Positions 8,822 to 16,282 of a DNA stretch of 64,000 bases are shown piece by piece. Origin of the DNA: Streptomyces sp. SM10 (GTDB taxonomy: Bacteria; Actinomycetota; Actinomycetes; Streptomycetales; Streptomycetaceae). The stretch is taken from the NCBI RefSeq assembly GCF_002910915.1, contig NZ_NEUF01000173.1:141163-205162 (forward strand). Direction: 5' to 3'. Under the pieces are notes generated by a model. It was not told the origin of the DNA. It made no database searches and worked only from the letters and a program-made list of their open reading frames with translations. The position numbers and the translations under genes were made by a program. Numbering within the stretch: position 1 is the stretch's first letter; each line of letters starts with the position of its first letter.

Positions 8822-10346
8822 ATGCTGCTCGCCCGGCTCGCCCACGTGTCCCTGGAGGTCGCCGCGACGTCGGCCCGGACCCGTAAGACCGCCCTGCTGG
8901 CCGGACTCTTCCGGGAGGCGGGGCCGGAAGACGTCCCGGTCGTCATCCCGTATCTCGCCGGACGGCTCCCGCAGGGGCGGCTCGGGATCGGCTGGAGCGC
9001 CCTGCGCGGCCCCGTGGAGCCGGCGGCCACTCCCACGCTCACCGTGACGGCTACGGACGCGGAGCTGACGGCGATCGGCGCCCTGTCCGGCCCGGGCTCA
9101 CAGTCCGCCCGCAAGGAACGGCTGACGCGGCTGCTCACAGCCGCCACAGCGGACGAACAGAGATTCCTGCGGGCCCTGCTCACCGGAGAGGTCCGCCAGG
9201 GCGCGCTCGACGCCGTCGCCGTCGACGCCCTGGCCGGTGCGGCCGGGGCCCCGCCCGCCGAGGTGCGGCGCGCCGTCATGCTCGCAGGGTCCCTCGGCCT
9301 CGTGGCCCGTGCGCTGCTCGCCGAGGGCCCCGGGGCCCTCGCGTCCTTCCGGCTCACCGTCGGCCGGCCGGTCCAGCCCATGCTCGCGCACACCGCACGC
9401 TCGGTCACCGAGGCGATCGACCGGCTGGGGCCCTGCGCGGTGGAGGAGAAGCTGGACGGCATCCGCGTCCAGGTGCACCGGGACGGGCCCCGGGTGCGCG
9501 TCCACACCCGCACGCTCGACGACATCAGCGACCGGGTCCCCGAACTCGCCACGGCGGTGAGCGGCTTCCCCGGCGGCCCCTTCATCCTCGACGGCGAGGT
9601 GATCGCGCTCGGGACCGACGGGAGACCCCGGCCGTTCCAGGAGACCGCCGCCCGGGTGGGCTCCCGGCGCGACGTCGCCACCGTCGCGGACGCCGTCCCC
9701 GTGGTCCCCGTCTTCTTCGACGTGCTGTCCGTGGACGGACGCGAACTGCTCGACCTCCCCCTCGCCGAACGCCACCGGGAGCTGGCGGCCCTGGTCCCCG
9801 AACCGATGCGCGTACGGCGCCTCGTCGTGGCGGACCCCGCGGACGAGGTGCAGCGCGAGGCCGCCGTCGCGTTCTTCGAGGCCACGCTGGCCCGCGGGCA
9901 CGAAGGCGTCGTGGTCAAGGGAAGTACCGCGGCGTACAGCGCGGGCCGCCGGGGCGCCTCCTGAAACCCGTGCACACCCTGGACCTCGTGGTCCTGGCAG
10001 CCGAGTGGGGCCACGGCCGGCGCACCGGGAAGCTCTCCAACCTCCATCTGGGGGCGCGCAGGCAGGACGGCACGTTCGTGATGCTGGGCAAGACCTTCAA
10101 GGGGCTCACGGCGCCATGCTCACCTGGCAGACGGAACGCCTCGGGGAACTGTCCACGGGCGACGACGGCCACGTGGTGACGGTGCGTCCGGAGCTCGTCG
10201 TGGAGATCGCCTACGACGGTCTCCAGGACTCCACCCGCTATCCGGCCGGTGTCACGCTGCGGTTCGCCCGTGTCCTGCGCCACCGGGAGGACAAGGGGCC
10301 GCAGGGGGCGGACACGATCGACACGGTGCTCTCCCGCCGCACATGA
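8822..10346 (+). pseudogene. ATP-dependent DNA ligase, frameshifted twice near the C-terminus
   Basis: The first 380 codons encode an ATP-dependent ligase: an N-terminal DNA-binding domain, then the adenylation domain with motif I EEKLDGIRVQ (nucleotidyl Lys210), FILDGEVIAL and EGVVVKG. The frame then ends at AGRRGAS-stop at 9962. The expected continuation is present in the next frame: KPVHTLDLVVLAAEWGHGRR and LSNLHLGARRQDGTFV. After a second shift near 10113 the text reads MLTWQTERLGELSTG and ends in DTIDTVLSRR. The first break removes about 10 bases that would encode the conserved SWxKVK motif V. The second is explained by a single lost base (gcc atg read as cca tgc). The OB-fold is therefore not translated as written. 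Real decay and assembly error are both possible. Confidence 0.85.
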
Positions 10347-10402
10347 CCCCGGCCCCCCGCCCGCGCGGCTGAAGCCGGGGGAGAGGGCCGGAGCGGGGCG
10401 GC

Positions 10403-11764
10403 TCAGCCGCGGGCGTCCGCGCCCGCGGTGTGCGCGCGGATCTCCTCCGGCGTGAGGTAGGCGTCGGTGTACTCGAAGTCGCGCAGCGTGGCCTGCTTGC
10501 GCGCCTGGAACCCCGTGCGCACGAAGTCGTCGCCGGCGATCGCGTTGAGCAGCCAGTTGGTCATGACCCGGGTCTTGGCGACGTTCGTCCGCAGGGCCGC
10601 CCAGTGGTAGCCGCGCGCGGCGGCCTGGGCCGGCATGCCCCGCAGCTCGATACCCAGCGGCTTGGACACCGCGTCCCGGCCACCGAGGTCCACGACGAGT
10701 CCCAGGTCCTTGTGCACGTAGGGCTGCAGGGCCTGGCCACGCAGGGACGCGATGATGTTGTCCGCCAGCTTGCGGCCCTGACGCATGGCGTGCTGGGCGG
10801 TGGGCGGGCAGATCGCCCCGTCGCCCTTGGCCAGGTCCGGCACGGCCGCCGCGTCGCCCAGCGCGAACACGCCGTCGACGCCGGGCAGGGCCATCTCCGG
10901 GGTCACGGCGAGCCGGCCGCGTACCGTCTCGGCGTCGAGGGTCGCGACGAGCGGGCTCGCCGCGACCCCTGCCGTCCAGATCAGCGTCCGGCAGGGCAGC
11001 ACCCGGCCGTCGGTGAAGGTCACCTTGTCCGGGCCCGCCTCCGCCACGGAGACGCCGAGCGAGACCTCGATGCCGCGCTTGCGCAGGATCTCCAGGGCGC
11101 TGAGACCGAGCTTGTCACCGAGCTCCGGCATGAGCTTGGGCGCGATGTCGATCAGATGCCACTTGATCAGCTTGGGGTCCAGCCTGGGGTAGTGCTTGAC
11201 GGCGTTGCTGGTCAGCAGCTGCAGGCACGCGGCCGTCTCCGTACCGGCGTACCCCCCGCCCACCACCACGAACTGCAGCCGGGACGCCCGCTCCTCCTCG
11301 TCGTGGCTGGCATCGGCCAGATCGAGCTGCGAGATGACGTGGTCCCGGATGTAGGCGGCCTCCGCCAGGGTCTTCATGCCCCGTGCGTTGTCCACCAGCC
11401 CGGGGATGTCGAAGGTCCGCGTGACGCTGCCGGCGGCCATCACGATGTAGTCGTAGGGCTCGTTCACGATCTCGTCCGTGATCTTGCGGACCACGCAGAC
11501 CTTCGCCTTGGTGTCCACTCCGATGGCCCCGCCCGGCACGATCCGGGTGCGGTGGCGACGGCTCCGCCGCAGGGAGACGGCGACCGACTGCGGGGTGAGG
11601 ACCCCGGACGCGACCTGAGGGAGCAACGGCAGGTAGAGCTGGTACGAGAACGGAGTGACGAGCGCGATCTCCGCCTCACCGGGAGCGAGGGTGCGCTCCA
11701 GCCGGCGTACGCACTCGACCCCGGCAAAGCCGGCGCCGACAACGAGAATCCTGGGTCGTGCCAC
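10403..11764 (-). CDS. ndh: Type II NADH dehydrogenase (NAD(P)/FAD-dependent oxidoreductase)
   Basis: A 453-residue monotopic NADH:quinone oxidoreductase that passes electrons from NADH to menaquinone without pumping protons. The FAD-binding fold starts at once with ILVVGAGFAGVE (GxGxxG at residues 10-15). A second dinucleotide fold, QFVVVGGGYAGTETA, lies near residue 165. The FAD-contacting block DGVFALGDAAAVPD and the quinone-site-like CPPTAQHAMRQG follow. The C-terminal region (TNVAKTRVMTNWLLNAIAG) looks like the membrane-anchoring amphipathic part. Start is GTG at 11764. It converges with the ligase pseudogene. Confidence 0.9.
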   Translation of the reverse strand: MARPRILVVGAGFAGVECVRRLERTLAPGEAEIALVTPFSYQLYLPLLPQVASGVLTPQSVAVSLRRSRRHRTRIVPGGAIGVDTKAKVCVVRKITDEIVNEPYDYIVMAAGSVTRTFDIPGLVDNARGMKTLAEAAYIRDHVISQLDLADASHDEEERASRLQFVVVGGGYAGTETAACLQLLTSNAVKHYPRLDPKLIKWHLIDIAPKLMPELGDKLGLSALEILRKRGIEVSLGVSVAEAGPDKVTFTDGRVLPCRTLIWTAGVAASPLVATLDAETVRGRLAVTPEMALPGVDGVFALGDAAAVPDLAKGDGAICPPTAQHAMRQGRKLADNIIASLRGQALQPYVHKDLGLVVDLGGRDAVSKPLGIELRGMPAQAAARGYHWAALRTNVAKTRVMTNWLLNAIAGDDFVRTGFQARKQATLRDFEYTDAYLTPEEIRAHTAGADARG

Positions 11765-11929
11765 GGTGTGCGTCCCTTCTCGGGCTTACGCGGTCATCGC
11801 TCGCCTGCCCCGTATCCGGGGCCAGTCACGTCCTCATCCTCACCGGAGGGGACCGAGTCCGCCTCTTGTGACCGGGCGCTCCCTCCGGCCCCGGACCCGG
11901 GGTGCGTGGGGTGATGCTCCGTCGAGGTC

Positions 11930-12036
11930 CCCGGGTCGGGGGTGTCACGGAGCAGGGTGGCGGCGAACGTCAGGCGCCACCACCTGAGGTAGGCCATCGG
12001 CGGGCGGCCCACCAGGGCGGTGAATCGGCGCTGCGA
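11930..12036 (-). pseudogene. AraC-family regulator fragment (part of the DNA-binding domain)
   Basis: On the minus strand this stretch reads RRFTALVGRPPMAYLRWWRL followed by TFAATLLRDTPD, a clear piece of the first half of an AraC-type double helix-turn-helix domain. The second helix-turn-helix, the sensor domain and most of the first recognition helix are missing. Flanking sequence in the same frame is unlike AraC. It is a leftover of a regulator gene and not expected to function. Confidence 0.65.
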
Positions 12037-12307
12037 CAGAGAGATGCGACAGAGAGAACTGCCCGTCCCGCGCACCTCGCCGGCGCGGGCGCCGTGGAGG
12101 TCCGGCAGGAGGCCCGACTCGTTCGCTCTGGCACGGTGGGCGGCCTACGGCAGCCCGTAGACCCCGCCGGCATCGCGCTCCGCCCCGTCGCCACGGGGCC
12201 CGGGGCGCAGCCGTGACCGACGGTCCCGGTGGGCATCGGAGCCTCGGAATCGCCCGTCCCTCGGGTCATTCACCGCACGGGTGCCCACCGGCGCCGGCGC
12301 CTGTGAA
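12037..12307. other. Non-coding stretch upstream of the AraC fragment
   Basis: No convincing gene. It may hold decayed upstream sequence of the AraC-type gene, but no sensor-domain motif is recognisable. The two nearly identical 10-mers gcgacagaga and gcgacagaga at about 12032-12054 form a short local duplication. Confidence 0.4.
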
Positions 12308-12356
12308 GGCCCCGGCCCGAGGGCGGCCGGACAAGCCGCCCCCGGGCTCCGGGGCC
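12308..12356 (-). terminator. Long hairpin ending the heterodimeric ABC exporter operon
   Basis: GGCCCCGG (12308-12315) pairs with CCGGGGCC (12349-12356). An inner stem CCCG/CGGG plus GGGCGGC (12321-12327) with GCCGCCC (12335-12341) closes a seven-base loop. It lies four bases beyond the stop codon of the exporter subunit ending at 12360. Confidence 0.75.
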
Positions 12357-12359
12357 CGG

Positions 12360-14141
12360 TCAGCCGTGCCAGGAGCGCCACAGCGCCGCATAGGCGCCGT
12401 CCGCGGCCACCAGCTCGTCGTGACCGCCCAGTTCGCTGATCCGGCCGTCCTCCACGACCGCGATCACGTCCGCGTCGTGCGCCGTGTGCAGCCGGTGCGC
12501 GATCGCGATGACCGTACGGCCCTCCAGCACCCGCGCCAGCGAGCGCTCCAGATGACGCGCGGCCCGCGGATCCAGCAGCGAGGTCGCCTCGTCCAGCACC
12601 AGCGTGTGCGGGTCCGCCAGGACGAGGCGCGCCAGGGCGATCTGCTGCGCCTGTGCCGGGGTGAGAGCCAGCCCGCCCGAGCCGACCTCCGCGTCCAGCC
12701 CCTCGTCGAGGGCCTTCGCCCAGCCATCCGCGTCCACCGCCGCCAGCGAGGCCCACAGCTCCGCGTCCTCGGCATCCGTCCGCGCGAGAAGGAGATTGTC
12801 CCGGAGCGAGCCCACGAACACGTGGTGCTCCTGGTTGACCAGCGCCACATGGGTCCGTACGCGCTCCGCCGTCATCCCGGACAGCTCGGCGCCGCCCAGC
12901 GACACCGAACCCGCCCGGGGCGCGTAGATCCCGGCCAGCAGCCTTCCCAGTGTGGACTTGCCCGCACCGGAGGGCCCGACCAGCGCCAGCCGGGTGCCCG
13001 GGGCGACCTCCAGCGACACCTCGTGCAGGACGTCTACCCCCGAGCGGTACCCGAACCGCACCTGCTCGGCCCGTACCTCCCGGCCGGCGGGACCGACGCC
13101 CTCGTCACCCGCGCCGGGTTCGATCTCCCGTACGCCCACGAGCCTGGCCAGCGACACCTGGGCGACCTGCAGCTCGTCGTACCAGCGCAGGATCAGACCG
13201 ATCGGATCCACCATCATCTGCGCCAGCAGCGCCCCCGTCGTCAGCTGCCCGACGGTGATCCAGTCCTCCATCACGAACCAGCCGCCCAGCAGCAGCACCG
13301 CGCCGAGGATCGTCACGTAGGTGGTGTTGATGACGGGGAAGAGCACCGACCGAAGGAACAGGGTGTACTGCTCCCAGGCCGTCCACTCCTTCACCCGCCG
13401 GTCCGACAGCGCGACCCTGCGCGCCCCCAGCCGGTGCGACTCCACGGTCCGCCCCGCGTCCACGGTCTCGGCCAGCACCGCCGCGACCGCCGCGTACCCG
13501 GCGGCCTCCGAACGGTAGGCGGAGGGCGCCCGCCGGAAGTACCAGCGGCAGCCGGTCACGAGGACCGGAAGCGCGATCAGCACGGCCAGGGCCAGGGGCG
13601 GTGCGGTGACCGCCAGCGCACCGAGCAGCAACCCCGCCCAGACCACGCCGATCGCCAGCTGCGGCACGGCCTCCCTCATCGCGTTGGCCAGCCGGTCGAT
13701 GTCCGTGGTGATCCGGGACAGCAGATCCCCGGTGCCGGCCCGCTCCAGCACGCCGGGCGGCAGCCCGACCGACCGCACGAGGAAGTCCTCGCGCAGATCG
13801 GCGAGCATCTCCTCGCCGAGCATCGCTCCGCGCAGTCGCATCGTCCGTGTGAACACGGTCTGTACGACCAGCGCAAGAGCGAACACCGCTGCGGTCCGCT
13901 CCAGATGGAGGTCGGTGACCCCGTTCGAGAGGTCCTCGACCAGTCCGCCCAGCAGATAGGGGCCGGTGATCGAGGCGATCACCGCGACCGCGTTGACGGT
14001 GACGAGCACGGCGAAGGGCTTGCGGTGACGCCGCAGCAGGTCGCGGACGTACGTCTGCACGGTCGTGGGCGAACCGACCGGCAGGGTCGTCGCCGACTCC
14101 GGTGAGGCCGGGTCGTAGGCCGGTGGTGCCAGGCCGATCAT
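12360..14141 (-). CDS. ABC exporter half-transporter, subunit with degenerate signature motif
   Basis: A 593-residue type IV exporter subunit with a six-helix membrane domain (about residues 40-330) fused to an ATPase domain. Walker A GPSGAGKST (Lys395), the Q-loop region ALVNQEHH, Walker B LVLDEATS (near 513-520) and the H-loop IAHR (near 547) are intact. The family signature LSGGQ is replaced by LTPAQAQQ at about 492-499. The upstream partner (14138-16000) has the opposite defects. The two would therefore form a heterodimer with one canonical and one degenerate ATP site, as in TmrAB or TM287/288. The genes overlap by ATGA (14138-14141), implying coupled translation and fixed stoichiometry. 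Substrate unknown; drug or lipid export is an inference. Confidence 0.92.
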   Translation of the reverse strand: MIGLAPPAYDPASPESATTLPVGSPTTVQTYVRDLLRRHRKPFAVLVTVNAVAVIASITGPYLLGGLVEDLSNGVTDLHLERTAAVFALALVVQTVFTRTMRLRGAMLGEEMLADLREDFLVRSVGLPPGVLERAGTGDLLSRITTDIDRLANAMREAVPQLAIGVVWAGLLLGALAVTAPPLALAVLIALPVLVTGCRWYFRRAPSAYRSEAAGYAAVAAVLAETVDAGRTVESHRLGARRVALSDRRVKEWTAWEQYTLFLRSVLFPVINTTYVTILGAVLLLGGWFVMEDWITVGQLTTGALLAQMMVDPIGLILRWYDELQVAQVSLARLVGVREIEPGAGDEGVGPAGREVRAEQVRFGYRSGVDVLHEVSLEVAPGTRLALVGPSGAGKSTLGRLLAGIYAPRAGSVSLGGAELSGMTAERVRTHVALVNQEHHVFVGSLRDNLLLARTDAEDAELWASLAAVDADGWAKALDEGLDAEVGSGGLALTPAQAQQIALARLVLADPHTLVLDEATSLLDPRAARHLERSLARVLEGRTVIAIAHRLHTAHDADVIAVVEDGRISELGGHDELVAADGAYAALWRSWHG

Positions 14142-16000
14142 GCGCGCTCCTCGATTTCCTCGGCCGCACGGGCCATTTCCTCGGCCTCCGGGGCCGGTCG
14201 CAGGCCGCCGATCGCGGCGAGGCCGTCGTGAGAGCCGGCCGCCGCGTCCTCCTCCTCGGTCTCACGGGTCACCACCGCCCGGTAGAGCGGTTCGTCACGC
14301 AGCAGTTCGCGGTGCGTGCCCGCTGCCACGACGGTGCCCCCGTGAAGGAGCACGACGCGGTCCGCGAGGTCCAGCAGCAGCGGCGACGAGGCGAAGGCCA
14401 CCGTCGTACGGCCCCGGCGCAGCCGCTCGATGCCGGCGGCGACCCTGGCCTCCGTGTGCGAGTCGACGGCGGACGTCGGCTCGTCCAGCACAAGAGCCTC
14501 GGGGTCGGTGACCAGCGAGCGGGCCAGCGCGAGACGCTGCCGCTGACCGCCGGACAGCGACCTGCCCCGCTCGGTGATCCGGGTGTTCATCGGGTCGCCG
14601 TCCGTCTCCACGGACGCCTGGGCCAGCGCGTCCAGCACATCACCGCACCGGGCCGCGGCCAGCGCGTCCTCGGCCGTCACGCCGCCGGAGGACGGGACGT
14701 CCAGCAGCTCCCGGAGTGTCCCCGAGAGCAGCACCGGGTCCTTGTCCTGCACCAGTACCGCGGTCCGCGCCGAGTCGAGCGGCAGCTCGTCCAGCGGCAC
14801 GCCGCCGAAGAGGACCGAGGGGACCGGACCGGATCCGTCATCCGTCTCGGCATGGCCGCCGAGCCGTTCCGCCAGCCGCCCCGCTTCGTCGGGATCACCG
14901 CAGACCACGGCGGTGAACAGACCCTGAGGTGCCATCAGCCCGGTCACCGGGTCGTACAGATCACCACGGGGAGCAGCCCCGGCATCCGCCGTCGGCACAC
15001 GGGTGCTGCGACGCAGGGACAGCACCCGGACCGCACGCTGTGCGGACGGCCGTGAGAAGGAGTACGCCATGGCGATCTCCTCCACGTTGCGCAAGGGGAA
15101 GAGCATCAGGGTCGCCGCGCTGTACACGGTGACCAGCTGGCCGACGTCGATCCGGCCGTCCCGGGCCAGCGTCGCGCCGTACCAGACCAGCGAGATCAGC
15201 AGAACTCCCGGCAGGAACACCTGGATCGCCGAGATGAGCGCCCACATCCGCGCACTGCGCACGGCGGCCTTGCGGACCTCCTGGGAAGCACGCCGGTACC
15301 GGTCGAGGAACAGCTCCTCGCCGCCGATGCCGCGCAGCACCCGCAGCCCGGCCACCGTGTCGGAGGCCAGCTCCGTGGCCCGGCCGGCCTTCTCGCGCTG
15401 CAGGTCCGCCCGGCGGGTGGCCCGGGGGAGCAGCGGCAGGACGGCCAGTGCGAGGACGGGGGTGGCGATCGCGACCAGCACACCGAGCGAGGGCAGGTAG
15501 AGGACCAGCCCGACGCAGATCAGCACGAGCGCCGTCGCGGCGGCCAGGAAGCGCGACAGCGCCTCCACGAACCAGCCGATCTTCTCGACGTCGCCCGTAC
15601 TCACGGCGACCACTTCGCCGGCCGCCACCCTCCGGGTCAGCGCGGAGCCCAGCTCGGCCGTCCTGCGGGCCAGCAGCTGCTGCACCCGGGCCGCGGCGGT
15701 GATCCAGTTGGTGACCGCCGTCCGGTGGAGCATGGTGTCGCCCACGGCGATGAGGATGCCGAGGACGACGAGGAGGACGCCGGCCGTCGCGAGGTCCCGG
15801 CCCGAGCCGTCGATGGTCGCCTGCACCGCCAGGCCGACGGCGAGCGGGAGGCCCGCGATGGCGCAGTGGTGGAGCAGCCCCCAGGAGAGGGACTTGAGCT
15901 GGCCGGTGAGCTGACGTCGCCCGAGCCAGAACAGGAATCGGGGGCCTGACCGTACGTCGGGATCGCCGGGATCCGAGTACGGAAGATCGCGAATCTGCAT
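14138..16000 (-). CDS. ABC exporter half-transporter, partner lacking Walker A and H-loop histidine
   Basis: A 620-residue membrane-plus-ATPase protein. The membrane domain covers about residues 30-330. In the nucleotide domain the Walker A position reads VVCGDPDEAGRLAERL (near 364), with no GxxGxGKS/T. The signature is a perfect LSGGQRQR (near 480), Walker B is LVLDEPTS (near 503), and the H-loop reads VAFASSP (near 533) with no histidine. This subunit cannot bind ATP normally but supplies the good signature motif to its partner. The ATG at 16000 (MQIRDLPYSDPG) is preferred; a TTG at 16072 would add 24 residues. It is the first gene of the two-gene operon. Confidence 0.9.
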   Translation of the reverse strand: MQIRDLPYSDPGDPDVRSGPRFLFWLGRRQLTGQLKSLSWGLLHHCAIAGLPLAVGLAVQATIDGSGRDLATAGVLLVVLGILIAVGDTMLHRTAVTNWITAAARVQQLLARRTAELGSALTRRVAAGEVVAVSTGDVEKIGWFVEALSRFLAAATALVLICVGLVLYLPSLGVLVAIATPVLALAVLPLLPRATRRADLQREKAGRATELASDTVAGLRVLRGIGGEELFLDRYRRASQEVRKAAVRSARMWALISAIQVFLPGVLLISLVWYGATLARDGRIDVGQLVTVYSAATLMLFPLRNVEEIAMAYSFSRPSAQRAVRVLSLRRSTRVPTADAGAAPRGDLYDPVTGLMAPQGLFTAVVCGDPDEAGRLAERLGGHAETDDGSGPVPSVLFGGVPLDELPLDSARTAVLVQDKDPVLLSGTLRELLDVPSSGGVTAEDALAAARCGDVLDALAQASVETDGDPMNTRITERGRSLSGGQRQRLALARSLVTDPEALVLDEPTSAVDSHTEARVAAGIERLRRGRTTVAFASSPLLLDLADRVVLLHGGTVVAAGTHRELLRDEPLYRAVVTRETEEEDAAAGSHDGLAAIGGLRPAPEAEEMARAAEEIEERA

Positions 16001-16282
16001 GACGTCCCAAAGGATCGGAAGCGGAGATCCGTCGCGGACCTCGAGGAACAGTGGGGGGACCAAACCGTGCAAGGTTCGCTTCTTGACCGCGTCCGGGGCA
16101 ACCGATTATTTCCGGCCCCGGAATCGGTGCCCGCACCACGCGGGGCGTCCGTGTCCCGGCCGTCCGCCCGCCCGGGACCCCGCGCGCTGGCGGGACTTCT
16201 GAGTCCCGCGGCCGTTCGCGCCGGCCGGGGGAACGTGCCGGGTCGGGCCGGCGGAGGGCCGGACCGGGTCGGCGGGCCTGAC

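Noticed and set aside
9962..9990. Separate small gene starting at 9970 (HTLDLVVLAAEWGHGRR)
   Set aside because: It is the continuation of the DNA ligase OB-fold in a shifted frame, not an independent gene.
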